This document shows, piece by piece, positions 8,430 through 15,860 of a DNA stretch of 37,678 nucleotides; the first letter of the stretch is position 1, and each line of letters starts with the position of its first letter. The position numbers were made by a program, and so were the translations under genes. The stretch is from Clostridiales bacterium (GTDB lineage Bacteria; Bacillota; Clostridia; Oscillospirales; Oscillospiraceae): NCBI GenBank assembly GCA_004556205.1, contig SFIL01000022.1, forward strand, positions 1-37,678, given 5' to 3'. Below the pieces are notes generated by a model that had not been told where the DNA came from, did not search any database, and was given only the letters and a program-made list of their open reading frames with translations.

Positions 8430-8708
8430 AGTAATGAACTCCTTTTTCGGAAATGGTGTTTGGGGGTATTGGATTCGCTTGTTAGAGTGTAGGCATGCCG
8501 CCTGCGAAGGATGGGATAGATATTCAGATTTGTACGGGATCGGTAGTTCCTGCACGAGATTGCCGCAACCAGTATGCGCACCGGTTTCGCAATGACAAAG
8601 GGGGTAGCCTTTTTGTCATTGCGAGGGCGCTTGCGCCTGTGGCAATCTCCGGCTGAAAGATTGTACGCAGTCGTTGGTTCCTGCACGGGCGAGGGTGCGT
8701 TTAAATGA
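8430..8708. other. Untranslated leader between attenuator and aroF, with an inverted pair of REP-like units
   Basis: This 279-nt stretch has no supported gene. Unit 1 (about 8556-8598, GAGATTGCCGC...CGCAATGACA) and unit 2 (about 8614-8650, TGTCATTGCGAG...GGCAATCTCC) are inverted copies of the same REP-like sequence, and each unit is itself partly palindromic. Between them AATGACAAA pairs with TTTGTCATT around GGGGGTAGCC. The phrase GTTCCTGCACG occurs on both flanks (near 8546 and 8677). No T-box consensus was seen. Confidence 0.6.
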
Positions 8709-8743
8709 AAAAGCTGCACGAAAGGTCTGTTTCGTGCAGCTTG
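8709..8743 (-). terminator. Intrinsic terminator of the aro operon attenuator
   Basis: On the minus strand, 8743-8731 (AAGCTGCACGAAA) and 8724-8712 pair over 13 perfect bp with a CAGACC loop, running into a U-run of five (8713-8709). It begins 36 nt after the leader-peptide stop and about 280 nt before aroF. A segment inside the leader ORF, 8801-8792 (TTCGTGCTGC), mimics its 3' arm and can pair with the 5' arm. Confidence 0.85.
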
Positions 8744-8779
8744 GGAATGAACGATATGTCGTGTAAGAGAATCTATCGT

Positions 8780-8854
8780 TTATTTCTGTTTGCAGCACGA
8801 ATCGCTATTACCGAAGTAATAGGAATACGTAAAAGCAAACGCGAAATAGAACAT
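8780..8854 (-). CDS. Phe/Tyr-rich attenuation leader peptide of the aro operon
   Basis: A 24-codon ORF starts with MFYFAFAFTYSYYF, so nine of residues 2-14 are aromatic (5 Phe, 4 Tyr), and ends CCKQK before TAA (8782-8780). AAGGAG (8867-8862) sits 7 nt upstream of the ATG, and a full sigma-A promoter lies at 8909-8881. There is no Trp codon. The Ser-Cys-Cys codons (TCG TGC TGC) near the end form the antiterminator segment that competes for the terminator's 5' arm at 8738-8732. Model: ribosomes stalled on uncharged Phe/Tyr codons leave that segment free, the antiterminator forms and aroF is transcribed; ribosomes that reach the stop cover it, and the terminator forms. This is inference from sequence, but codon bias, RBS, promoter, spacing and pairing all agree. 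Confidence 0.85.
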   Translation of the reverse strand: MFYFAFAFTYSYYFGNSDSCCKQK

Positions 8855-8880
8855 GAAGATTCTCCTTCCGATTTTTTCTG

Positions 8881-8909
8881 ATTATATCACGAGAAAATGC
8901 GATTTTCAA
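8881..8909 (-). promoter_or_regulatory. Sigma-A promoter of the aro operon leader
   Basis: Minus strand -35 TTGAAA (8909-8904), a 17-nt spacer and a consensus -10 TATAAT (8886-8881). The -35 overlaps the stop codon of the upstream MATE gene (8908-8906). Predicted start is near 8874, giving a leader of about 165 nt to the attenuator. Confidence 0.85.
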
Positions 8910-10312
8910 GTGGTTTTTTCGGCGATTTCGTAGAGCGGTTTGATTTTTTTGCGGTAAAGTGTGAGCATCATCACGATGGAAACCGCCAAGGAGGCGATTT
9001 CCGCGATGGGGAAGGCAAACCAGACGGCAGAAATCTCCTCCGTCAACGACAAAAGGTAGGCAGCGGGCAAGAGCACGACGATCTGACGCGCGATGGAGGT
9101 GATCATGCTGTAAACGCTCCTGCCGAGGGCTTGGAACACGCCGCTGAAAATGATGCAAGGCCCCGCGAAGACAAACGGCAGAGACAGCCGCCGCAGGGCA
9201 GGAATGCCGACCGAGAGCATCTGCTCATTCGCGTTGAACAGTGCCAGCAGCTTCTCAGGGAAGAGCTGGAACGCCGCGACGCCAAGCAGCATCAAAGTGG
9301 CAGCGCCGAACGCGCCGCAGCGGATGACCTGCATAATGCGCTTGGGCTTGCGCGCGCCGTAGTTAAAGGCGGCGATGGCAAGCACGGCGTTATTGATGCC
9401 GAACACGGGCATGAAGATGAAGCTCTGAAGCTTGAAATAGGCGCCGAAGACCGCCGTGCCAAGCTCACCTAAGCCTGTTTGCACCGCCTCAAAGCGCATC
9501 AGAATGCGGTTGAAGCCGTAATACATCACGGAGCCGATGGCGACCATAATCATGGACGGCACGCCGATACCGAGAATGCGGCGAATCATTCGTCCCTCGG
9601 GACGGAAGCCGCGCAGCTTGAGACGCACATCGGGGTTCTTGCGGTGGTTGAGGATCAGCGCGAGGACAAAGGCGACGATCTGCCCGATAACTGTGGCGAC
9701 GGCGGCGCCTGCGACCTCCATGCGGGGCATACCGCAAAGGCCGAAGATCAGGATGGGGTCGAGGATGATATTGATAACCGCGCCCGTGCCCTGTGTGATG
9801 AGGGTATAGACGGTGCGTCCGGTCGATTGGAGCAGACGCTCGAAAATGATCTCTCCGAAGATGCCGAAGGAGACGATTGTGATGATGCGGATATAGGTCG
9901 TGCCGTAGGCAATGACGGCTAGATTGTGTGTCTGTGAGCGCATGAACGGTTCTGCACCGAAGATGCCAAACAGGGCGGCAAGCACCGTACCGCACACGGC
10001 AAGAAACAGACCGTTAAGCGCGGAGCGGTTGACCTCCTCCTGATTTTTTTCACCCAAGCCGCGCGAGAGCAGGGCATTGACGCCGACGGCGATGCCGGTC
10101 GCCACGCCGATCATGATATTCTGCACGGGGAAGGCCAGGGAGACGGCATTCAGCGCGTCTTGGTTGACGTCGGAAATTTTGGCGACGAAGGCGCTGTCTA
10201 CGACATTGTAAAGCGCCTGCACAAGCATGGACAGCGCCATCGGCAGCGCCATCGTAAACAGCAGCCGCCCGACCGGACGTACGCCCATTTTGTTTTCTTT
10301 CAATGAGTCCAT
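8906..10312 (-). CDS. MATE-family multidrug/metabolite exporter
   Basis: This 468-residue polytopic membrane protein has about 12 predicted hydrophobic helices and the two-fold MatE layout. The N-half shows MALPMALSMLVQALYNVVDSAFVA, a classic MATE N-terminal segment, and the C-half repeats it with GIGVPSMIMVAIGSVMYYGFNRIL. MATE proteins exchange Na+ or H+ for cationic drugs or metabolites. The substrate cannot be told from sequence. ATG 10312 has AGGAG 14 nt upstream; ATG 10288 is a possible alternative. It has its own promoter (10354-10382) and ends within the aro promoter, so some readthrough into the aro leader is likely. Confidence 0.92.
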   Translation of the reverse strand: MDSLKENKMGVRPVGRLLFTMALPMALSMLVQALYNVVDSAFVAKISDVNQDALNAVSLAFPVQNIMIGVATGIAVGVNALLSRGLGEKNQEEVNRSALNGLFLAVCGTVLAALFGIFGAEPFMRSQTHNLAVIAYGTTYIRIITIVSFGIFGEIIFERLLQSTGRTVYTLITQGTGAVINIILDPILIFGLCGMPRMEVAGAAVATVIGQIVAFVLALILNHRKNPDVRLKLRGFRPEGRMIRRILGIGVPSMIMVAIGSVMYYGFNRILMRFEAVQTGLGELGTAVFGAYFKLQSFIFMPVFGINNAVLAIAAFNYGARKPKRIMQVIRCGAFGAATLMLLGVAAFQLFPEKLLALFNANEQMLSVGIPALRRLSLPFVFAGPCIIFSGVFQALGRSVYSMITSIARQIVVLLPAAYLLSLTEEISAVWFAFPIAEIASLAVSIVMMLTLYRKKIKPLYEIAEKTT

Positions 10313-10353
10313 ATGATGCTTCGATTCTCCTGATTTTATTCTTAAACGGTATT

Positions 10354-10382
10354 ATTATAGGAATAGTGTGGCGGAAAAGCAA
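10354..10382 (-). promoter_or_regulatory. Promoter of the MATE exporter gene
   Basis: Minus strand -35 TTGCTT (10382-10377), 17-nt spacer, -10 TATAAT (10359-10354), about 41 nt upstream of the ATG. Confidence 0.7.
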
Positions 10383-10619
10383 TAGGGAAAATCGAGAAAA
10401 GCGGGGATATTGCGGAGAAATATTTGGTGGAGAATACAAAAAAGTCCGCCGTCGGCTTGCAATGACATGGGGGAGTGCCTGTACGGGCACGCCGCGAATG
10501 CCGCGTGCTGCGCGGTCTGAAGATGTCAAAGCGTGCTGAAAAAATTTGTGTCGGAGAGTGGTCCCCAACACAAATTTTATGTATTGCAATTAAGGACTTT
10601 GTTATGAAATCGAAGGGAA
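10383..10619. other. Intergenic region with degenerate REP-like sequence and a terminator
   Basis: No gene is supported here. CTTGCAATGACATGGGGG near 10456 resembles the TCATTGC/GCAATGA REP ends found at 8556-8650 and 18139-18275. A GC-rich part (10477-10520) follows, then the terminator hairpin at 10541-10578. Confidence 0.45.
10538..10578 (-). terminator. Rho-independent terminator after the DUF3786 gene
   Basis: An 11-bp perfect stem (AAAATTTGTGT/ACACAAATTTT; 10541-10551 with 10568-10578) encloses a 16-nt GC-rich loop and runs into a T-run on the minus strand, 41 nt past the stop of the upstream gene. Confidence 0.7.
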
Positions 10620-11234
10620 TTATACACCTTGTATCAGAGATTCCAGTCGGTCAAAGACGGCGCGCGCAGTATAAAAGGTCGTCTCATAACGCAGATACCG
10701 CGTTGTGTATTTGTCCCAAAGGAGCATGAGCTGCGCCGGGAAGTCCTCATCCGCCTCATAAAAGCGAAGCAGGACGGAGAACCACGGAAACAGCGGCAAA
10801 ATACAGGCGTAGTCGCCCTTTTCCGCAGGGGTCGCGCCGAGGGACTCGCAGACCTTTCGCAGTTTGACGCACTTGCCCGCAAAGGGTGCGGCAACCTCCG
10901 GCGAAAGCGCCAGCTCGCCTTTGAGCGTTCCACCCCGCACGCTGTTCAGGCTTGCGTGGGCGCACCACTGCCCTGAGAGAATGGGGATGCCGTCGGGATT
11001 TGTCAGCATATCAAAGAAGGTCATCCCTGCGTGAAAGCCTGCGCTCTGCCATGTGCCGTTTTCCTGCACCTCGACGAGGGCGCTTATGCGGCTGATGCGG
11101 TGTAGGCGACCCAAAAACGGGAGATACAGATAGGTGTCATCCGCATTTAGGCGGAAGCGCGCCGCGATCTCGTCCATATCATAGCGCAGAAAGCCGCGCT
11201 GCGCCTGCAGGAGCTGCAAATCGTAATTGCTCAT
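10620..11234 (-). CDS. DUF3786-type protein of unknown function
   Basis: This 204-residue soluble protein starts MSNYDLQLLQAQRGFLRYDM and has a central segment SGQWCAHASLNSVRGGTL, then DYACILPLFPWFSVLLRFYEADEDFPAQ. The combination of PLFPWFSVLLRFYEADEDFPA with an LWDKYTTRYL tail resembles the DUF3786 family of anaerobes, where function is unknown; I recall this from memory and could not search. No membrane segments or signal peptide. Its ATG follows the ygiQ stop by one base (TGA-C-ATG), so it is translationally coupled to the radical SAM gene. A partner role with YgiQ is only inference. Confidence 0.65.
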   Translation of the reverse strand: MSNYDLQLLQAQRGFLRYDMDEIAARFRLNADDTYLYLPFLGRLHRISRISALVEVQENGTWQSAGFHAGMTFFDMLTNPDGIPILSGQWCAHASLNSVRGGTLKGELALSPEVAAPFAGKCVKLRKVCESLGATPAEKGDYACILPLFPWFSVLLRFYEADEDFPAQLMLLWDKYTTRYLRYETTFYTARAVFDRLESLIQGV

Positions 11235-11235
11235 G

Positions 11236-13200
11236 TCACCGCTTCTTTCTGCTTTTCAGATACCGCTCCGCCTTGGCAAGCTGGGCGGAGGTGAGGGGCG
11301 CGTTACCTTGTTGGGGCTTTTCCCGTCTGTTCGTTGGTTTTTGCTGCTTTTGTGCTTTTTGCGGCTTGGGAGGCTGCCTTTTTTCTTGCTTTTGGGGCTG
11401 TGTCTGCACCGTTTCGCCCTTGCGCGGACGGATGAGGCAGCGCTTGTCAAAGCCGATCAGATCGGTGCGTCCTGCTTTTTCCAGTGCCTCATGGACAAGC
11501 GCGTAATTCTTCGGGTCACGGTACTGAATCAGGGCGCGCTGCATCGCCTTTTCGTGCGGGTCGGTCGGCACATAGACCGACTGCATCGTGCGCGGGTCTA
11601 AGCCCGTGTAGTACATGACGGTCGAGAGGGTCGAGGGCGTGGGATAAAAATCCTGCACCTGCTCGGGCATATAGCCGAGGTCGCGGACATATTCCGCAAG
11701 CGCGACTGCCTCCTTGAGCGTCGAGCCGGGGTGCGAGCTCATCAGATAAGGCACAAGATACTGCTTTTTGCCTAACCGTTCGTTCAGTTTTTCGTATTTA
11801 TGGCAGAAGCGCTGATAGACCGCGTGGCGCGGCTTGCCCATATACTTTAAGACCTCGTCGGAGATATGCTCCGGCGCGACCTTGAGCTGTCCCGAGACAT
11901 GGTACTCGACCAGTTCCCGTAAAAAGGTCGGATCGCTGTCTGCCAGCAGATAGTCAAAGCGGATGCCGCTGCGGATGAAGACCTTTTTGACCTTCGGCAA
12001 GCTGCGCAGCTCCCGCAGAAGGTTTACATAATCTTTGTGATCCGCGATCAGATTGCGGCAGGGGGTGGGGAAAAGACACTGGCGGTTCGGGCAGACGCCG
12101 TGCGTTTTCTGCTTTTCGCAGGCGGGCGCGCGGAAATTGGCGGTCGGACCGCCGACATCGTGGATATAGCCCTTGAAATCGGGGCGCTCGGTCATGCGTT
12201 TTGCCTCTGCGAGCAGGGATTCGTGGCTGCGCGTTTGGACGATGCGCCCCTGATGGAAGGTCAGGGCGCAGAAGGAACAGCCGCCGAAGCAGCCTCGGTT
12301 TGAGACTAAGCTGAACTGCACCTCCTTGATCGCGGGAACACCATCTTTGTAAGATGGGTGCGGCGCGTCCATATAGGGCAGGGCATAGACCGCGTCCATT
12401 TCCTCGGTGCTCAGGGGCTTTTGCGGCGGATTCTGCACAACGAAGTCCCGCCCGTAAGGCTCGATCAGGCGCTTGGCGGTATAGGGGTCGGTGTTTTGGT
12501 ATTGGAGATAGAAACTCTCGGCATAGCGGTGCTTGCTCTCCTTCAGCTCGTCAAACGAGGGCAGGATGAGCGCGCCGTCAAGGTCGGGCGCGGTGGTGCG
12601 GTAGACCGTACCGTCGATGAAGGTCAGGTCGCACGCGGAAAGCCCGCTGTTTAACGCGTCCGCGACCTCGACGATGGCTTTCTCGCCCATGCCGTAGAGG
12701 ACGAGATCTGCCTGCGCATCAAGCAGGATGGAGCGCTTGAGTTTGTCCGACCAGTAATCGTAATGCGCAAGGCGGCGCAGGCTTGCCTCGATGCCGCCGA
12801 GGATGATCGCGGCGTGCGGATTGGTCTGACGGATGAGGTTACAGTAGACCACGGCGGCATAGTCCGGGCGTTTCCCCGTCACGCCGCCGGGGGTGTAGGC
12901 GTCGGTCTTACGGCGGTGCTTGCCGACGGAGTAATGATTGACCATGGAATCCATATTGCCGCCGCTGACCAGAAAGCCGAGGCGGGGCGTACCGAATTCG
13001 TTGACGGAATCCGGGTTTTTCCAGTCGGGCTGAGAGAGAATCGCGACCTTATAGCCTGCGTTTTCCAGCACGCGGCTGATGATGGCGTGCCCAAAGGAGG
13101 GATGATCCACATAGGCGTCGCCGATGACATAGACGAAATCGGGCTGCGTCCAGCCGAGCGAGAGCATCTCCTTGCGGTTGATCGGAAGAAAGCCTGCCAT
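11236..13200 (-). CDS. ygiQ: YgiQ-family radical SAM protein
   Basis: At 654 residues this matches UPF0313/YgiQ. The N-terminal region has GDAYVDHPSFGHAIISRVLE and SGGNMDSMVNHYS, typical of the family. The radical SAM cluster motif is SNRGCFGGCSFCAL (CxxxCxxC) near residues 300-312, followed by HDVGGPTANFR. The C-terminal tail is Lys/Gln/Pro-rich with KPQKAQKQQKP and is probably disordered. It should bind a [4Fe-4S] cluster and SAM; the substrate is unknown. The start shares a base with the dut stop (TAATG), and its stop nearly abuts the DUF3786 start. Confidence 0.92.
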   Translation of the reverse strand: MAGFLPINRKEMLSLGWTQPDFVYVIGDAYVDHPSFGHAIISRVLENAGYKVAILSQPDWKNPDSVNEFGTPRLGFLVSGGNMDSMVNHYSVGKHRRKTDAYTPGGVTGKRPDYAAVVYCNLIRQTNPHAAIILGGIEASLRRLAHYDYWSDKLKRSILLDAQADLVLYGMGEKAIVEVADALNSGLSACDLTFIDGTVYRTTAPDLDGALILPSFDELKESKHRYAESFYLQYQNTDPYTAKRLIEPYGRDFVVQNPPQKPLSTEEMDAVYALPYMDAPHPSYKDGVPAIKEVQFSLVSNRGCFGGCSFCALTFHQGRIVQTRSHESLLAEAKRMTERPDFKGYIHDVGGPTANFRAPACEKQKTHGVCPNRQCLFPTPCRNLIADHKDYVNLLRELRSLPKVKKVFIRSGIRFDYLLADSDPTFLRELVEYHVSGQLKVAPEHISDEVLKYMGKPRHAVYQRFCHKYEKLNERLGKKQYLVPYLMSSHPGSTLKEAVALAEYVRDLGYMPEQVQDFYPTPSTLSTVMYYTGLDPRTMQSVYVPTDPHEKAMQRALIQYRDPKNYALVHEALEKAGRTDLIGFDKRCLIRPRKGETVQTQPQKQEKRQPPKPQKAQKQQKPTNRREKPQQGNAPLTSAQLAKAERYLKSRKKR

Positions 13201-13640
13201 TATTTGACCCCCGTCGAGCCGAAACCGCCCTCGCCGCGCACGGTGTCCGAGAGGGTTTCCGCCTCAATGAATTTTGCGGTCAGATACGGCGTTAAGATCA
13301 TCTGCGCAATGCGCTCGCCGTGCTCGATGGTTTGCGGGACGGCACCGTGGTTGTGCAGCGGGACGAAAAACTCGCCGCGATAGTCCGAGTCGATCACGCC
13401 GACCTTATTTGCGGGCGCTAAATTGCGCTTGGTCGCAAGTCCGCTGCGGGCAAAGACCAATCCGGCGTAGCCCTCCGGAATTTCCATCGAGATGCCGATG
13501 GAGATGAGCTTTGTCTCGCCCGGCTGAAGGGTGACAGGTTCGTCTAAGCAGGCGCACAGGTCTGCGCCTGCGGAAAACGCCGTGCCGTAGACCGGCAGAC
13601 GGGCGTTGGGGGATAATTTTTTTACTTTGACTTCTTGCAT
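13200..13640 (-). CDS. dut: Deoxyuridine 5'-triphosphate nucleotidohydrolase (dUTPase)
   Basis: This hydrolyses dUTP to dUMP and pyrophosphate, keeping uracil out of DNA. All five trimeric-dUTPase motifs are present in 146 residues: AGADLCA, ARSGLA, GVIDSDYRGE (catalytic Asp), GERIAQMIL and the C-terminal P-loop-like RGEGGFGSTG. Start: the ATG at 13640 has GGAGG 5 nt upstream. It is the first gene of a dut-ygiQ-DUF3786 operon. Confidence 0.97.
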   Translation of the reverse strand: MQEVKVKKLSPNARLPVYGTAFSAGADLCACLDEPVTLQPGETKLISIGISMEIPEGYAGLVFARSGLATKRNLAPANKVGVIDSDYRGEFFVPLHNHGAVPQTIEHGERIAQMILTPYLTAKFIEAETLSDTVRGEGGFGSTGVK

Positions 13641-13689
13641 GGTTGCCTCCGGGTGGTGGTATTTCTTTTCTGATCGTTGTGACTGCCTG

Positions 13690-13739
13690 CACCGGTGCGC
13701 CGGGGTCGTCGCGCCCTACAGAGCGTTGTTACGACAATG
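13690..13739. repeat. Degenerate intergenic repeat after the alpha/beta hydrolase gene
   Basis: CACCGGTGCGCCGGGG followed by CGCCCTACAGAG and an ACGACAATG tail resembles the arm and tail at 870-900 (CCGCCCTACAAAG...TGACAATG). In both places it sits at or just past the stop codon of a minus-strand gene. Here the tail overlaps the last codons and stop of the hydrolase. Confidence 0.4.
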
Positions 13740-14673
13740 CGCGGTCGAATAAATCGTTGAGGCAGGCGCGGTATTTTTCGGGCGCGCGGGGGAAGCTCTT
13801 GCCGTGTGTTGCGTTCGGCGCGAGCAGGAGAATCTTGTCCTTGCTTTGACACGCCTCATATGCCTCGACGGACATTCTGCACGGGACGAAGGTATCCGCC
13901 TCGCCGTGGGCAAAGAAGATGGGGAGCGTCATATGGCGCATCGCCTCGACGGTCGAATACTCCCGCAGACCGAAGCCTGCAAACAGCCTTGTCTGCATGC
14001 CGATGAGCGGGACAATCAGCTTGGCGGGCAGGTGCATCGAGCGCACGACCGAGGCGATGATATCGTGCGGCGTCGTGAAGCCGCAGTCTGCGATTACGCC
14101 GCGCACATTTTCATCAAACGGCTCGCCGCACGCCATTAAAACGGTCGTTGCGCCCATCGAAAGTCCGGCAAGCACAATGGGCAGCTCCTGTCCGAAGTGC
14201 GCTGCGTGCCATTTTGTCCACGAATGCACGTCGTGCCGCTCACGGATGCCAAAGGTCATATAACGCCCCTCGCTCCTGCCCTGCGCCCGCTGATGCACGA
14301 GAAGAAGATTCAGATTTCTGTCGTAATACTCTTGAATCGCATAGCCGAAATCGGTTACGGTCGAGCCGTACCAGCCGTGAAAGAGCATCAGCGTTCCGCG
14401 CGCGTGCGGATGGACGATCAGCTCCGCGCGCAGATGCAGGCCGTCAAACGAGGGAATCTCCACTGTCTCGGGCTGCTGCGCTTCGATCCAGTCGCGTCCT
14501 TTGAGAATTTGTTCCTTGCATTCCCGATAGTCCGGACGGTCAAGGGTCTTATTCAGATCGGCGGTCACGCTGCGGTAACAGCGGCAGGCAAGGCGCATAC
14601 AGATATAGGAGAGAACGAAGATCAGCACGGCAAGACCGAGCAGGCACAGCGCGACGATGCCCCATGCGCTCAT
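13729..14673 (-). CDS. Membrane-anchored alpha/beta hydrolase
   Basis: This 314-residue protein starts MSAWGIVALCLLGLAVLIFV, a single N-terminal membrane helix (about 3-24), then an alpha/beta-hydrolase fold: LFHGWYGS (oxyanion HG), the nucleophile elbow GLSMGA, the acid in HGEADTFVP and the catalytic His in APNATHGKSF. Family members hydrolyse esters, amides or peptides; the substrate is unknown. Start choice: ATG 14673 overlaps the upstream PAP2 stop in ATGA. The open frame reaches 14880, but that part is PAP2 shadow. Pairing with a lipid-phosphatase-like gene hints at a lipid or envelope role (inference). Confidence 0.88.
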   Translation of the reverse strand: MSAWGIVALCLLGLAVLIFVLSYICMRLACRCYRSVTADLNKTLDRPDYRECKEQILKGRDWIEAQQPETVEIPSFDGLHLRAELIVHPHARGTLMLFHGWYGSTVTDFGYAIQEYYDRNLNLLLVHQRAQGRSEGRYMTFGIRERHDVHSWTKWHAAHFGQELPIVLAGLSMGATTVLMACGEPFDENVRGVIADCGFTTPHDIIASVVRSMHLPAKLIVPLIGMQTRLFAGFGLREYSTVEAMRHMTLPIFFAHGEADTFVPCRMSVEAYEACQSKDKILLLAPNATHGKSFPRAPEKYRACLNDLFDRALS

Positions 14674-15605
14674 TGCGTTTTCCTCCGCGCGGAAAGACGG
14701 TTCAGATAGGGGAAAACGAGCGGCCAAACCAAGGCGGCAAAGAGGACAACCGCAAAATAGCGGATGGCGTTCGTGCCGAGCCATGTAAATCCCATTGCGG
14801 AGAAGAGAAGCTTCAAACCCTCCTTGATTGCGAGCAGACCGATCAGACCGCCGATAACCTTTAAGATCTGCACCCACCAAACGGCTTTTTCCTCAAAACG
14901 GATAAAGCGGCGCTCGAGCGGGTAGGCTACGCAAAAGCCGAGCAGCGCGCCGAGCAGGGAATAGCTGTTTTTCTGCCCTTCGCGGAGATTCTTCAGCGCC
15001 TCCGCTCCCTGCGCGGGAGCTGCCCAAAGATTCGCGTAAAGCACAAAGGCAAACGAGAGCGCGACCATGACGCCGAGCAGTGCTGCCATATATTTTGGGT
15101 TTTCAGCCGCTTTGCGGACGATGGGATAAAAGACAAATACTAAAAAAACGCCAATTGCCAGCGAGACACCGACATCGAGCGGGGTGTGTACGCCGAGATA
15201 CATTCGGGAAAACGACGTCAGCAGCAGCACCGCAACACACACTACGCGCAGCCATGTGCGTTTGCTCCAGCGGGCGATGCCGCCGAGGGTACCCGTGACA
15301 TTCTGCGTGTGTCCCGAGGGGAAGGAATACCCTGTCGCCCCGCTGAGAGCGCTGTTGACGGGCTTGAAATCAGGATCCTTGACCCACGGGCGCGGGATAC
15401 GGCACAGAAGCTTGAGAAACTGGTTGAGGATCGTGCCGAAAAAGCCGACAAAGAGCAAATAATAGCCTTCACGCTTATCCACGCACCAAAACACCGCAAG
15501 TGCGAGAACGATGAACATAAGCTCCTCACCGAAAAAGGTGAAAAACTGCATGACAGCGTCCAAAAACGGATTGCGAATGGATTCGAGCCAATATAATACG
15601 GACAA
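14670..15605 (-). CDS. PAP2-superfamily membrane phosphatase
   Basis: This polytopic protein carries the three phosphatase motifs in order: KLLCRIPRPW (KxxxxxxRP type), PSGHTQ, and SRMYLGVHTPLDV (SRxxxxxHxxxD). At about 311 residues it is longer than minimal PAP2 proteins, with extra C-terminal helices (LGTNAIRYFAVVLFAALVWP). Likely substrates are lipid or polyprenyl phosphates at the membrane. Start choice: TTG at 15605 lies 7-8 nt after a strong GGAGG and gives the family N-terminus LYWLESIRNPFLDAVMQFFT. The frame is open to 15764, but an upstream start would lie before the promoter at 15642-15670. Confidence 0.88.
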   Translation of the reverse strand: MSVLYWLESIRNPFLDAVMQFFTFFGEELMFIVLALAVFWCVDKREGYYLLFVGFFGTILNQFLKLLCRIPRPWVKDPDFKPVNSALSGATGYSFPSGHTQNVTGTLGGIARWSKRTWLRVVCVAVLLLTSFSRMYLGVHTPLDVGVSLAIGVFLVFVFYPIVRKAAENPKYMAALLGVMVALSFAFVLYANLWAAPAQGAEALKNLREGQKNSYSLLGALLGFCVAYPLERRFIRFEEKAVWWVQILKVIGGLIGLLAIKEGLKLLFSAMGFTWLGTNAIRYFAVVLFAALVWPLVFPYLNRLSARRKTQ

Positions 15606-15641
15606 AGCCGCCGCCTCCTTCACTTTTACGTTTCTGCCCTT

Positions 15642-15670
15642 AGTATAGCACAGCGCGCGAAGTTTGAAAA
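15642..15670 (-). promoter_or_regulatory. Probable promoter of the PAP2-hydrolase operon
   Basis: Minus strand -10 TATACT (15647-15642) with a weak -35 TTTTCA (15670-15665) at 17-nt spacing, 37 nt upstream of the TTG start. Confidence 0.5.
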
Positions 15671-15799
15671 GAGGAAATGCAGATGCACACCCTCCTTCTA
15701 TCAGCAAAACCGCTTCCAAAACTTGGAACTCCTTCGTTTTTTTCAGTCTCACATCATTGTACAACCTGCAACCGGGATGAAACGGGAGGAACTTTTTTC

Positions 15800-15828
15800 T
15801 TGTATCTGCGTCAAAAGAATATTATACT
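15800..15828 (+). promoter_or_regulatory. Promoter of the Cys-rich protein / radical SAM pair
   Basis: -35 TTGTAT (15800-15805), 17-nt spacer, -10 TATACT (15823-15828), 33 nt upstream of the ATG. Confidence 0.65.
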
Positions 15829-15860
15829 GAAATCAAAGAAATGCAAAAGGAGGCATTGCG

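Noticed and set aside
5432..8492. Long plus-strand frames (5432-6355, 6688-7599, 7380-8492)
   Set aside because: All lie antisense to aroB, tyrA and aroF, which have complete catalytic motifs.
8430..8880. T-box riboswitch upstream of aroF
   Set aside because: No AGGGTGGNACCGCG-type T-box sequence or specifier layout was visible; the leader ORF plus terminator explains the region better.
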